DNA of 64,000 nt from Chrysomallon squamiferum (GCA_012295275.1 CM022665.1:17853150-17917149); one strand, 5' to 3'. Counted from the first letter of the stretch, positions 1 to 13,646 are shown. Translations and numbers: made by a program. The notes: generated from the sequence alone by a model not told the origin.

Positions 1-83
1 AACCTATTCTTATACATATTTAATTCGGTACAGTTCTAAGAATGTTTAAATCTGCTTGTTTATCTGAATTACTTGCTAAGTGC

Positions 84-121
<38 letters not shown>

Positions 122-3100
122 CTGTCTGTTTCTCTCTCTCTGATTCTAACTTGCCCATATATCTCTGAGTCTCTCTTTCACGATCACATTCTTTCTCTAT
201 CTATGCATGTGTGTGTGTATATATACATATCTTTGTTGTTGTTTTTCTCGCTCTCTATTCACTGTCTCTCTTTCTCTCTGCCCCATCCATATTTATCTCT
301 CTGAGCCTCTCTGTCTCCCTCTGTCTTTCTGTATAAAGTTTATGCATTTTGATCTTCATGAAGTTGTTTGTTTAATTTTCATCTTTAATACATTTTGTTC
401 TCTCTTTTTTTTTCTTTTTTTTTTATTCTGTTGGTTTTTTTTTTTTTTTTTAATCTTTTTTTTAAATTTTGTATGCCAGAATTAAAGCCAACATAAAATC
501 AATTTTTGTAATCTTCTTTACATTAACATGAAAATCACACACATTTGTGTTTGGGCTGGAGTAAAAACACATTTTTGTGTTGAACATAGCAGTTCACATC
601 TTCACATTAAACCTCGCTGTATTGACAGCAACTACCGCAGAAGTGTGGAAAGTCAACAAGTTTAAATAAAACCAAAAAAATTTGAACAAATTAGAAACAG
701 AACTCACACTCTGTTTGACATCTTTGTTAGATCCTTTGTCAGGAGCAGATCCAGTCTTTCAGGGAAGATGTCCTTGTTATGTTGGTCATAGCAGGTTTAA
801 TTATAAAAGTATTGTCAGCTAAGATAAGAATGGTTTGACTATTAATAATGCTTTTAAAAACACGTAACATCCATTATCAGGGCAGACATAGCTTTGAGGA
901 AAGATGGGGGTGTTATTGTTATTTTGGGACTATATTTTTAAATATAACTGTATCAGCTAAGATAAAAATATAAAGTTTTGTTTTGTAAATGATTGTGTGT
1001 GTGTGCGTGTGCGTGCGCACGTGCAAAGGTAAAAATAAGGTATGGGTGTGGGCAATAGATCCTCCTTACTGAATCATGCATATTTATAGCTGACATCTAA
1101 ACTAAATTTCTCTTATTCAGTTCTAAATTTACTCAACAATCATCTTATTTATCTTTCCTCTTCTTTCTTTACTTTTTTTTTTCTTCTTTTATTTTTGAAC
1201 ACTAAATGGTATAAAAAAATAAATAAAAAAATTGGATCTTTAAATCCCAAAGGATTAATTCTGTTTGCAATTGTAAATCTCTGCACAGTGCAATGAAAAG
1301 CTCCTCTCTGCTTGTATTTATTTTAGTACAAATCACAAAGCAATGCAATTTGCTTTGTTTACTGTAACTTCTCAAATTAAGTATGCTGTAACCATCAGCG
1401 TGAATTTCTTTAATTCTTTACAACACTGTCATTAAAAAAGCTGAACTCACTTTCACTGTGGACTTAATGAAAATTATCGATTTTATGGCCTTGTTTTTGT
1501 TCAGGTCTTTGTAACAATTTTCTTCTTTCTTTCTTTTTTTTCTTTGCTTTTTATTTTCTTTTTTTTCTGCTGCTTTTTTTTCAAGATATTTCTGTATCAT
1601 AGCAGAGCTGACTATTTTTATATATTTCTTTTTATTTTGTCTGTTTTTAGTAATGTTGTTCTTTAAAGAAAAAAAGAAGTAGATGAAAAAGAAAATCTCA
1701 ACAACAACAAAAATCTTAATCTTCATAAAATAATTAAAATCAAGAAGTTGAATTCAAAAGAAATGTATGGTTTCTTATCATCTTTCAGAAATATTTAAAC
1801 CAAAGCCAGTTGTATCGTTTCAAAATTTTTATTTCTTTTTCTTTATATTATTATTTATTTATTTATTTTAAATGTTAGAATAAATTTTTACATTTTCTAT
1901 AAATAGAAGACTAAAAACAATACAATGTTACTAGCAGTCAGCCATTGTTTAAACATCTTATTAGAGTTATCTTTAGTGACTGAGAGTAATCTACCTTGAA
2001 GATTTCATTTACTGTTTATAATTAAAACACAGAATATGTATTCAAGTGTAAACTGCAGGATTACTGTTTTAGATTACTGTTAGATGTAAGTGATTGGCAG
2101 CTGTTGTTTACTTGATTGCTAGATTTTGTTATCAGGATTTTATCTTTCTTTATTTATTTATTTATTTTTGCTTGTTTATTCATTTATTTATTTACATTTT
2201 GGTTTTATTATATTTCTTTTCTTTTCTTTCTTTTATTATTATTATTTTTTATTTTTTCCAATTTTTTTTATTTTTATTTATTTACATTTTTTAGACATGT
2301 TTTCTGTTTCTTTTTTCTTTAGTTTATTCCACAAATCGTTTATTTTTTTTATTTTTTTATTTACATTATTATTATTCTGTTGTTTTGTTATTATTTTCAA
2401 CTTTTATATATTTATCATCATTTTTTTTAAATCAAAAAAGAGTTTTTTTATTTGTTTTATCAATATTTTAATAAAAAGTATTCTCTGATGTTATTTATAT
2501 ATGTATATATATATTGTATTTTTGTTTTTTTCAAGAGAAATATTTAATTAAAAAAAATATGCATTTACTGAGAGATTTAAGCACAATCTTATATTCAGGA
2601 AACAGAAAATTACATCAATGTCCTTGATAAAGATTTTACAGTAAATCTCTTGATAGGATACAAGTAATACTATTAGAAGATTTACAGTAGAGACAAAAAC
2701 ACATAAGGTTTAATCCCATCTACACAATTTTAACGCAGGTTCAAAAACAAAGAAAAACGAAATAAAAACAAATGATGTTAATCTGTTAGCCTTCCAGATG
2801 AAAATATACTTACTGTAAATTCTGAATATAATTACCCTTAAAATTTAGTAAAATTCTTACAGCTAATAGATATCTATACCATGTTAGTGATTATTATTAT
2901 TATTTATTTATTTTTTTAAGGAAAAAAGATTTCATTTCCTGTTAGATAACTTTAGCCAGAAATTTTAGTGTCATAATACATAGCTTCACCAAATATAAAT
3001 TCATTCTAGATAATAATTAATTTATGGAATGCATTTTTAAAACAGATATAGACAGATGTACATATTTACTCATTAAAATTTTATTCACTAATTTCTAGGC

Positions 3101-3233
3101 AGTTTATATACAGGGTTTGTAAATTATTTTAAATTTGTTTTATTTTTTATTTTCTAATGTGACTTTTAAGTTTCTTACTATAATAAAGTTCTTTATCTTG
3201 AACTTCATATTAGTTTTTGTTAAAAAATTGGTA
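1..3233. other. AT-rich noncoding stretch
   Basis: I see no supportable gene here. The sequence is low-complexity T-rich and A-rich DNA with a CT/GT dinucleotide run at about 83-121 and many ATTT/TTTA runs around 1840-2420. The short open frames in this part translate to Phe/Leu/Tyr or Ser/Leu runs and are simple-repeat artefacts. A slightly more complex patch at 530-800 was tested for exons on both strands and did not give a convincing one. Confidence 0.7.
83..121. repeat. (CT)n(GT)n microsatellite
   Basis: Uninterrupted CT dinucleotides run into GT dinucleotides, followed by looser CT-rich sequence to about 320. Confidence 0.9.
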
Positions 3234-3235
3234 TA

Positions 3236-4541
3236 GAGTAAGATGGGGTATTTCTGGCCTCGGGGTATTTCTGGTCCCCAAAATATATTATGACTTATAG
3301 CAACTATACTGTTCTGTCCGGCTTCTGGAACTTTGTTGGTGTAAACCAAACCTTACCATCTCTCATTAGAACAAAGGATGTAGGTAATCAGCCATTTACA
3401 CATGGAGTATAGTGGCCATGAAAGCAGTGAAAACAACAAGGTTGTAAAAAAAGTGCATTTTGAGGTTTCAAAAGTGTGTTAGTTTTTTAGTTCTTTAGAC
3501 ATAAAATTAGTGATAACTTATAAAAGGCAACTATAAAATCAGTTACTAAGTTGAGCAGAAGAAAATTGCTTAATATGTGGTAATTAGGTAAGGAGTGTAT
3601 GTTTTATTTAACTCCACCACTTGGGGCAATTCTGGCCCCCATGAATGGGGTAAATCTGGCCCCCATATGTGGTGGTAAAAATCAATAGTTTTGGCATTGA
3701 TATAGTCCATTCTGAATTTTATTTAAGTTTTTTGAAACAACTGAAAGGACCACGGTCCCTCTTTTGGGGCATGTTGTCAAACTTCAAATAAAATGAAGAG
3801 GATGAGGCACTGACAGAAGACGAGAGTGTCACAAGGTATGAAGAAGAGTTGGCAGAGAGAGAGCAAAAGGTGAGAGGCAAAAAAACTAACAAAAAAAAAA
3901 TAACCAGAAGAAGATACCACCTCAAGTCAAAACGGCACCTCAGCTTGAATGCTACAGTGGATTCTTTCAAAGAAAACGTTGGTGGTGACGAGCCTGAATT
4001 AGAAGACAGAGATGTAGTAGATACAAAAGAAAAATGTGAACTCTGTGGCAGAGTTGATGATGACATGATCATAGGATGTGATGGGAACCCAAATTAGTAT
4101 TGTCTTGATCCTTGAGCAAACCTCGAAATCCCAGCTGGTGCTTACTTTAAAAATATTATATTCTTGTGTGATATTTGTCAAGGAGTTTAGTTTATTAAAG
4201 TTTTGAATCTGACTTGTATAATGAGTAGGACTAATTATTAGTAGTAGTAGACAATGATTACATAGCAATAATCAGTACAACAAATTTGAGGACCAAAATA
4301 AATCATGAATGTGGAGTTCAGATTAACCCCAAATCATCGGTTTAAACCTGGCCCCTGACAAGAGTTTCTAACCTGGCTCCCATTTTAAAAGTATAAGCAC
4401 TATGCATATAGTGTTTGTCTATTTTGAAACAGAAATGCATATACTACACATTATTCACTCCTGTTGGTTGTTTCCTTTTGTCTTTGAAACTATAGGTGAG
4501 GTTGAATGGAAAATAGGGCCAGAATTACCCCCACCTTACCC
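3236..4541 (+). mobile_element. Decayed DNA transposon with TA target duplication (pogo/Tc1-mariner-like)
   Basis: The ends form terminal inverted repeats: the left end starts GAGTAAGATGGGG and runs to TCTGGCC at 3259, and the reverse complement of the right end (4517-4541) starts GGGTAAGGTGGGGG and also reaches TCTGGCC. Both ends are bordered by TA (3234-3235 and 4542-4543), the target duplication of the Tc1/mariner/pogo superfamily. Further copies of the motif GGGG-N4-TCTGG-CCCC lie inside at about 3258-3279, 3623-3640 and 3647-3664, with partial copies near 4348 and 4370. They look like subterminal protein-binding repeats. The element is only 1.3 kb and has no DDE transposase domain that I can see. 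It holds the pseudogene described next. The superfamily assignment is inferred from the TA duplication, the repeats and the PHD-like relic. Confidence 0.72.
3731..4190 (+). pseudogene. Relic C-terminal transposase region with broken PHD finger
   Basis: The open part begins near 3790, after an in-frame TAA. It encodes an acidic stretch, a basic stretch rich in Lys/Arg (residues like GKKTNKKK), another acidic stretch, and then a zinc-finger pattern: C-x2-C (CELC) at about 4036-4047, DDDM, then GCDG. In the same frame after 4097 the pattern continues with YCLD, a hydrophobic stretch and FLCDIC, ending in TAG at 4188-4190. Two in-frame stops interrupt it, TAG at 4095-4097 (where PHD fingers usually have Trp) and TGA shortly after. 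PHD fingers at the C-terminus of pogo/jerky-type transposases are known in invertebrates, which fits the element around it. This is a dead copy, not a host gene. Confidence 0.62.
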
Positions 4542-4689
4542 TACATATATGTACAAATTACAAATAATGTTCTTAATTGTCACAATTTACTATTATTATT
4601 ATGATTATTTATTTATTTTTTAATTTATTTATTTATGTATTTATTTATTTGGAATGTTTTATTTTATTTTATTTTTTTTTTCCAGGTGG

Positions 4690-4862
4690 TAAATTTAAAT
4701 AAATCATTCCTGTGACCCCAGCAGCCTCAAGACATTTTACATCACCTGGTGTAACCATGGTGACAGCTGTCTGTCTTGCTCACACAGTGTTATACAGATT
4801 TGGCAGCTGTGAGATTTGAACTCCAGATTTTCAACTTAATTATTGTTAACAGTGATAATGTT
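4690..4862 (-). mobile_element. Candidate tRNA-derived SINE, decayed
   Basis: Read on the minus strand, the block has a B-box-like GAGTTCAAATC (4823-4813) with a weak A-box-like part some 30-40 bases before it. A unique GC-richer body follows, containing CACCATGGTTACACCAGG and GAGGCTGCTGGGGTCACAGG, and it ends in an ATTTATTTAAATTT tail. Head, body and AT-rich tail in this order are typical of a SINE. I do not recognise the family, and no second copy is visible in the window. Confidence 0.42.
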
Positions 4863-7700
4863 AAACAAATTGGGTTTTTTTTCTTGTTTTTTTTTCTTGT
4901 TTTTTTAACTTCTAGTATTACGTCCTTGAAATAAATGTGTATGGATATTCCCATGTCCATACATTCATCTGATTTCTTTATTTATTTAAAATTAGAATTT
5001 AATGCCATTATTACTGTTTATTTATTTTTTATTTTTTTTCTTATTTATGTTTTTAATTATTATTATTATTTTAATATTATTATTATTTATTTTTACCTTT
5101 ATTACTATGACACAGTGTATTTAGAAAGAACAAGACTATAACAAATTTAAAAAAGAAAAAAAAGGCTCAAAATGAACTTCCGTAACACCAAATCTTACCA
5201 TTAAAACAACAACGAAAACAACATCACAAGAGTATGATAAATTAGACACTTTAGTTCTTTCTGCATTACAAGAAGTTCCATTATAGTAAAGCTTACATAA
5301 AGAATAATATTGTTTGAAATGTCTGGTTAATGAAATTATTGCATACATTTAAAATGGTGTGAAGAAAATAGCTCAAACTACAAATAAATATTTTTTTTAT
5401 TTTACAATAAAAAAATATAAACAACAGTTCAAACTGAAAATATATATTTTTTTATTTTACAATAAAAAAAATTAAAGAATTTATTTCCTGAGGAAATATT
5501 GAAATGTCTTACAGACATTGATAAGTGCTGAAAGAAAACTTACAAATGTTTATAAACTGTTCCAGTATTTCATTGGTATCTTTCTTTTTTCTTCTTTCCA
5601 GTATAGTTGAAATTTTTATTTATTTGTTTATTTATGATTATTATTATTATTATTAAAATTCTGTTTTTCATTAATTTTTAATTATATTTATTTTTCATGA
5701 TTTATTATTAATTTTTTAATAAGTTTTGGAAAAGGTGTTTCCTCATAAGATCTTGAATATTTTTTAAAACACAAGGAACAAAACACAAAAATTGTAAATA
5801 GTTTCTCAACTTTCATTATTCTACTTAAATAATTTGTAAAATATTGTTTATTTTATTCTGATGTTTGAATCGTTATCACATCATTTGAACAGTCATCACA
5901 TTTTTTATATCAATTTGAATCATCAGCTTTTTAAGTAATAATCATATAATGCTGAATCTTTTAATTAAATTTCAAGATTGTATTACGTGTATTTTTTCTA
6001 AGCCATTTATATTTAATTCCAAGATTTTAATTTTAATTACACTAGTATGATGATCATCCTATCCAGTTTATAATTGGATGAGCAATTGCACATTACGATG
6101 TTTGAATTATCAAATTGATTATGATGATTATAATTATAATTGGATCATTAACTATTAATCATGACATTCAAGTTAGAAAGGCCATGATATTTAAAATACA
6201 GTAAGGCCATTAACAAATCTGTCATATACATCTGAATTATAATTATACTTTTTCCTACTGGTTACAACATTCACAAATAGACCTTTAACTATTTGTCATT
6301 TGAACTATACTTAGACCGTTACTGTTGGTTACCACATTCACAATTAGACCTTTAACAGTTTGTCATGTCATTTAAACTACAATCAGACCTTTACTGCAGG
6401 TCATAACATGATTGATTGGTTACCTCAGCTGCTATGTAACTAATTGTTGAAGATATGCTTTAAACTTTAATTATGTTGAATTCACTGAATGAAACCTTTC
6501 AGATTACATTTACAGTAACCATAAGAGATTATACTTACTGTAAACTTGTTTATTACAGTTAATGTAATTATTTCATTAAATGTGAACATGAGTATAAGTT
6601 AATACAAATACTGATGTTGTCCAATGTAGCCATACGTTTTACTTAGACTGTAACTACGTAAATAACATTTAAATGTAACCATATGAATTACATTTAATTG
6701 TAACCAAATTAATTACTCTCAACATAGCCATGGTCATTCTGTCTGGAACATTTTACAGTTTATCTTCTTCAGAATCGTGTAAAAAATATATAATAATAAT
6801 TAAAACAGTTTCTTGATCAATTTTTATGTATAAAGTAATTTTGTGTATAAATTCCAGTACACTTATTTAAATTTTCAAAGTATTCATTATATTTTAAAAT
6901 GTATATATGTTTACAATTATATACAGTTATTTTATATTCAATGCAGTTCTGTATCATCATCATCATCATTATTATTATTATTATTTTATTGTTGTTGTTG
7001 TAACAGTAAAATAACAGAAAATAAAAAGTTGGTTAATGGTGCTGTATGAAAATGTCATTTCAGTGGATTTGGGGTTTTCTTTTATTTATCTATCTATCTA
7101 TATAATTATATCTGTTTGTTTTGTTTTATTTATTTTGTATTATTTTGTTTTATTACTTATATTTATTTATTTATTTTATTTATTTTAATATATTAAAGAT
7201 GTCAACCAGGTCCAAATCAATGGTTAGTTTTTAGTGTTTAATTTCTGACCAAGAATTTATTAATATTGTTATTGTTGTTGTTATTATTATTATTATTGCA
7301 AATTAACAAATTATTACCTTAAAATTCAATATAAGAAAAAAGTTACAAAAATAAATGAACTGGATTAATAAAACGTAACAACATTTTGTAAGTGATTTTT
7401 TATTATTTTATTTTAATTTATTTTATATCGTTTTTTTATTTTTACTTTTATTTTTATTTATTATTATTATTAATTTTTTATTGACTATTGCCTTTATAGC
7501 TTCATTTCCATTAAAAGAATATACACAATTTTGTATTTTAAAAGCCTTCGAACAAAAATGAATTATTGAACTTGCTGATAAAATGCTGTTATCGTCAATA
7601 TACAAATTTATACCAGTATGTAATTTAACATAAAAGTGTTAAAATACACACAAGTCTTTCACTCAAGGAGTTGTGAACAATTTATAATACTGAGATTGTT
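4863..7700. other. AT-rich noncoding stretch with short decayed repeats
   Basis: No gene seen. Long T/A runs and ATT trinucleotides dominate. At about 6240-6420 a unit of roughly 65 bases with the core TAGACCTTTAAC is repeated about three times. At 6480-6730 short blocks around ATTACATTTA and GTAACCATA recur. These look like old local tandem duplications. Confidence 0.6.
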
Positions 7701-7705
7701 TTTAA

Positions 7706-7792
7706 CCCTTTTAGTGCTGATTGATATTTGCTAATTTAGGCAAAACGGTTTTTCTTGTTTTAAAAAAAATTAATAATAATAAATAAATGAAT

Positions 7793-7828
<36 letters not shown>

Positions 7829-8012
7829 AAAAAAAAAAAAAATGCTTCAGCTTGATAGTTATCCATCCTTACTCAGCACAGATGTGTCATGCATTTTGAT
7901 TGGCTCACTCAGGTTTGGTGAGCGAATTACATTGAATGTTATATATTCAGTTATGGATTTACAGCTTATGCATTGATTTTGGCTATTTCTGTGAATTGTT
8001 GGCCTAAAAGGG
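7706..8012. mobile_element. MITE with TTAA target duplication (piggyBac-like)
   Basis: A 307-bp element starts CCCTTTTAG and ends CTAAAAGGG, a perfect 9-bp inverted repeat. TTAA flanks it directly on both sides (7702-7705 and 8013-8016). TTAA duplication with ends starting CCC is the hallmark of the piggyBac superfamily. There is no coding capacity. An A-rich tract (about 7760-7842, with a pure A run from 7819) lies inside it. It is non-autonomous and would have relied on a transposase from elsewhere. Confidence 0.75.
7819..7842. repeat. poly(A) tract
   Basis: A run of uninterrupted A preceded by GAAAA repeats, inside the TTAA-flanked MITE. Confidence 0.9.
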
Positions 8013-10242
8013 TTAATGAAGAATAAATTTTATATCCTTGCCTAGCAGGGAGAGAGATTTCTAGAGTAGAAAGAGAAAATATTTTTTATTATGTGGCATA
8101 TTTGTTGATGATCATATTCTTTATATTTGAAGTTTTTGTGTAGATTATGAATGAAATTGCTATGACAACTGAGTCAGGGCTTTTGTGTTTTGATGAATTG
8201 AATCATGATTAGTGAAAGAAAAATATTGAGAAATAAATTTCTTTGTAAAGAATGGACATTTGTTTGTGTTTTTATTTTCCTTCTTTTTTTTTCTTTTTTT
8301 ATTGTTATTGTTATTATTTTATTTTTTAACGAGAATTCTGTACAACATGTTGAACAAGTAATTATTTTGTTTAAATCTTTAAATATTTTTCTTATATTAA
8401 TAATTACCATGGTAACAAAGTAATTCAAATCTCTGGTTTAAGCTGGGTCATATAAATGTTCTAAACTTGGAGGTAATCAGGAAATTGGAGCTAAAAATGA
8501 TAAAATGGTGGTATAAAGAAAGAAGTGGCTTTTAGTTAATTTAATTTAATTTTATTTTGTATTTATTATTTGATTTATTTCGTTATTTTATCCATTTTTT
8601 TATTATATTTTTATTTATTTTATTTATATTTTATTGTTATATTTATTTTTTATTATATATATATATTTTTTAATAATTAATATTATTTTATTATTATTAT
8701 CAATTACTTATTAATCTTGATTTGTTAGTATTTATTTTATTTTATTTTTGTGACAGAAATTATAAAATTATTAAAAGAGATACCATCCAGTCAGTCATAG
8801 ATTAACAGACGTTTGTTCACATTAAACTGACCAGTTAAGAAAAGGACTAAGTGTAAAATAACCATAACCATATCCCTAAAAAATTTAAAATATGTTAATG
8901 AAACAAACATATTAATAAAACCATTCATCTATAAAGAAATTACATATACTGTCTTTAAACTATTATTCACAAGTTTTTTATTACTGTAATTATCATTTTG
9001 TATAGGAATTTCACTGTGATAAAAAAAATAAAAGTAAAAAAAAAAAAATAATAATAATGATAACAGCAGCAGCAATAGTAGTAGTAGTAGAAAATAAATA
9101 AAACAAATTAAAATTACAACTGTTTTTATTCGTGTTTGGTTAAAAGAGTCATTTCCCTTTATTATTCAAGTTTTGCAGGAAAATTAAATTTATATTGTCT
9201 TATTTTACAAAATAAAGTTCTTGAAAATTCATTCATAAACAGAACTGTAAAACAAATTATTTTATTTTGCATTTTAGTGGTATTGACTTATATTATTTTA
9301 ATATTTCATAACATGCAAGCACATCAGTAAGAATATTTAATTATAAATAATACTTATTTCACAATATTAAAACAAAATACACTAATAATTTAGTGTCTAA
9401 ATTTATAGATTAACTGTTCTCCTGGATGTGCTTTTCATAAAGTTAGTACCTTTATTTTTAAGAACAAACCAGAAAACATGCAGTGAAAATTTAAATATAA
9501 ATAAAAAGAAAGGATCCAGTATTTAAATGAACCTGCATTTGCCACACCACCAATGGTTTGAGTTGAATTCGGTGAAGTAACATTGAAAAACATATTTTGA
9601 AAATATTTATACAACTGATTTTCAAAGAAACACATTTTAATCATGAAAAATTTCTTTAATTACTTAGTTTTTATTTTACTTATCAATCTTGATAACTTAA
9701 TATTGTAAATATTTACTGATTTGTTTATACATCATATACCTTTAATACTTCAATAAGATTTCCTTTGCCAAAAAAATAATAAAATAAAATAAATAAAAAA
9801 TAAATAAATAGAAAATAAAAAAAATAAAATATAAAAAATAACAATAAAAAAAAAAAAAAAAATAAAAATAAAAATAAATTAATTAATAATTTGTGTAGAA
9901 CTTTTCTTTTTTCTCATTCCCCACTAAAGCAAAAATAACATCAAAATAGTTCAATTATTTACTTTGTAACAAAGTTTGTCAATTTCTTTTCCAGTCATGA
10001 TGAAAACTCAGTTTTTTAGAGTTCACGTAATCATTCTGAACACTTCAGCATGAACAAATATTACACACATGTTCATATTATATCTATAGAAGAACAATAA
10101 TCAAAAAATAAAAATGAAAATAAAAATCCAGTTAAAAAATGATAGTTTAGCAAAACAAGATTGTAACACTGCAAATACTTTTATAATAATAATTATTATT
10201 ATTTAAATATCAAGAATTTACTTAATTCCAGTTCTTTTGTAA

Positions 10243-10244
<2 letters not shown>

Positions 10245-10286
<42 letters not shown>
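10245..10286. repeat. (TC)n microsatellite
   Basis: About 21 uninterrupted TC dinucleotides. Confidence 0.95.
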
Positions 10287-10290
<4 letters not shown>

Positions 10291-11029
10291 GTACTAGTAT
10301 CTGTATTATTAGTTTCTGTTAAGATATAATAAATTTTTGAAGAAAAGTTTTCATTTTAAATCAACATAGTATAAACCTGATTAATGAAACAACTTACTAG
10401 ACATCCTGTTACAGTGTAACAAGATTAAAAAAATTGTCTTAAAAGTAACAAAATTCAGGGTCAAATTTAAGATTTCACAAAATAGGGAAGAGCTGCCATG
10501 ATTTCAGATGGGATGCATTCTTACCCAAGTCTGTAAATCAGTAATTATATGGTTACATATGAAGCATATATATTTTTTTTTTAATGTAGTGTTTATACCA
10601 AATGCTACATAATTTCAGAAATAAATTGCTATTATTTATAATTTATTAATTTGTTTTGTGATTCAAATTCATATATTTTACATATATGTTTATTTGTTAT
10701 CCATTTTACACAAAACAATTTTAAATAAAACATATTTCAATAATACATTATATAAATGAGTATTTATGAGGAACTATTGATTCAAGAACAAAATATTCCA
10801 CTAATGAATAAAATAATTTTTAAAATATTTTTTATATATATGTACATGTATTTTAATGTTTTCCACTACTACTATTAAACACAATACAATTTACCAACAA
10901 ATTGTCCATCCAGTAAATAATTTGTAAAATTTAAAAATATAATAAAAGATCGTGACATCAATTACATTTATATTTGGTATGGCAGTATAAATTTTAAACC
11001 TTTTTGTAAAACTCCTTTGAAAATAAAAT

Positions 11030-11345
11030 ATATTGTTAGCTTGTATTACTATTACACATAAACTAAATATTTCTACTGTATATTGCTATTACTCATATAA
11101 TGAGTAAATATTTCTATAATGTATTAATACCATATACAGACTATATGAATATTTGTACAATATATATTCTAAATGTTTCTACATTCTATTACTATTACAT
11201 TCTATGCTGAATGAAAATTTATACAATGTATTACTATTATACATATACTGAAGGAATATTTGTATAATGTACATGCCATGACGGAATATTTATACACTGT
11301 ATTATTACCACACATACCCTGAATGAATATTTATACAATATATCA
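11030..11345. repeat. Decayed tandem repeat, unit about 55 bp
   Basis: Blocks with the shared pattern TGTATTACTATTACACATA then TGAATGAATATTTATACAAT recur about six times with many substitutions and length changes. The array is old and noncoding. Confidence 0.6.
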
Positions 11346-12049
11346 ACAGTTAAATAAAATATGATTTGTCATGAAATGGTACTTCTGTCAAGCAGTTGTT
11401 TCCAAGAAATTTTTTTAATTAAAACTATACTGGAGTCACATGTGCTGTTTGTTCCTGGTTTTAATGAATTTTAATTGGGCTGTATTTTTACATTTATCAA
11501 AGGAAATGCCTACCAATCAACTATACGCATGATTTTTATTTTTATTTTATTTTTTTTATTTTAACTGTTTTAAATTTGTCTGAAAACTGCAAGATATATT
11601 ATAATTAATGTAATTTCCAAAAAATTAGGATCGTCATTATATTTAAAAATTAAGTTTCCTAAACAATAACAACAAAAAATACATTTTTATCTGAAGTACC
11701 TTTTCAGCACAAACTCCAACAATAAATTTACAAATAATAATAATAATAGAAATAGTAATTTAAAAAAAAGAAAGAAGTTTGTACAATTTTTTAAATACAA
11801 ATATTTCAGTAAATTCAAGCTTTTATACACACACATATCACAGTGACATATGTATATATACATGCATATAAATGAACACAAAATAATAATAAAATACCCA
11901 TTTACTGAACAAGAAATGTTACTTGTTTACAGATTTTTACAAAATCATCTCTGTGACTCATGCACACCAAAAAAAAAAAAAAAAAAAAAAAAATACACAG
12001 CAGTAAAAATATAGTTTTGGTAAAAATACAAAACACTTGTTTTATGATG

Positions 12050-12089
<40 letters not shown>

Positions 12090-13140
12090 TTTTATATAGT
12101 GCCACATTCACAGTTTTTCGTGTTCTGTATGCTTAATGATCCAAAATGTAGTTTTAACATTTTAAATCTGTACATGGCAGTATAAGTGAGTGAGTGATTT
12201 CACATAATCTGTACAGTAGTGTTTGATGGTTTCAGACAAATACACCAGAAGTTAAGCAATTGGAAAGTAAATCTATTGTGAAACAAAACAAATTCACATC
12301 TTGAACTCAATTTTCAGATATTCAAATGTTTAATATGTATCTTCATATCCTTCTGTTATCTTTACAATAAAATTATTCATATAAGTAACAGCAAATGTGT
12401 GTGTATCTATTTGCATAACAGTGTGACAAAACAGCATGAAATATGACATTATCTAGGACTATGACATCAGCAATGACCACTACGTTGGTAACATCCCTGT
12501 CAGTAGTGTACATCACCTTCACAACAGCTGTCTAATGCTTGCTTAATCAGCTTGCTTAATTTATGTTAATTTAATGACAAAACATATTTGGTTAGATTAT
12601 GTCATGTGAAAAGAACAGTGTAGCAGTAGTGTGCATCTTATTCTGTTTTCAACCAAAGACACAATCATTTCATTGGACAGTAAAATGTAATTAAGTACAA
12701 AAAAAAATTGTGACATAAAAAAAAAAAAAAAAAAAAAGATTTAATCTCTTTAATAATTCCTTTCTTATGGTTAGCTCTATGTTGGATGCCAAAGAGCTGG
12801 AAATGGAAATTCATTCATTTCTCCTCAGTGACACTGCAAAACTAAGACTGTTCAAAATGCTGCTGACTTAACAATGATCTCAAACTGACTGTGATTTTTT
12901 ACTCATTAAAATTATATTTTTTTTATTATTCTAAATTTTTAGTTATGTGGGCCAAAGGCCTAACAGCCTTCTAAAGTCTGCACAGAATGTAGCTCTTAAA
13001 CTTGTTATAAATATTTTTCACATCATTATCAGTTAATACATTAATTTTCAGTTTCAGTAGATTGTCATAACTATGCATATCCACACTGAAATCCATGTTC
13101 TGGATAAATATCTGATTACTACTTCTACTACTATAACTAC

Positions 13141-13192
<52 letters not shown>
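13141..13192. repeat. (ATT)n microsatellite
   Basis: About 17 uninterrupted TAT/ATT units. Confidence 0.95.
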
Positions 13193-13640
13193 TTATTTTA
13201 AATTAAAATAGCAGAAAAATATCTCAATAACAAGAACCTATTTAGTTTTACAAATACATATTATAAATTTTTTTAAGACATGAACACAAAATATAAGAAA
13301 CTTTTTTCCTCCAAAAACACTAGAATTTTTTTTTAAATTTAAAAAACAAATGAACACTTGTATAAAAATTATATATTTCACATAAAATTATCATTGTCTG
13401 TTCTCTACTTCAACATAATTTGAAGATCAAGATTTAATGCCCATTGTAACTACACCCACATATACCATATACATATATGACATATTTATATATACACGCA
13501 TACATACATATACTGAAACACATTATGAAACAACTGAACAAAAAATATCTTAATACTGTTATTTGTTTTATGTTGTTTCATTTTACAAAGAAGAACACAA
13601 ATTAAACTTTTTAACATAAATGTAATTAAAGCTTTGATAT

Positions 13641-13646
13641 TTTATT
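13641..13646 (-). terminator. Candidate poly(A) signal of the SOCS-box gene
   Basis: AATAAA on the minus strand about 355 bases after the stop codon of the gene at 14002-16200. It is the first canonical hexamer downstream that I found. In DNA this AT-rich such a hexamer can occur by chance. Confidence 0.35.

Larger units (their letters stand above)
8017..13640. other. AT-rich noncoding stretch
   Basis: No gene seen. It holds microsatellites such as (TC)n at 10245-10286, (AAT)n at 12052-12089 and (ATT)n at 13141-13192, and an A run near 11969-11992. A patch of more complex sequence at 12380-12880 has no open frame. It could be a distal 3' UTR of the SOCS-box gene or a regulatory block, and I cannot tell which. 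Confidence 0.6.

Noticed and set aside
45-490. Ser/Leu-rich and Phe-rich frames at the left edge
   Set aside because: They come from CT and T runs.
690-820. Possible exon on either strand (minus strand YDQHNKDIFPERLDLLLTKD, with a GTGAGT donor)
   Set aside because: The frame has a stop just upstream and no usable acceptor between the stop and the start of the open part. The plus-strand reading is no better supported.
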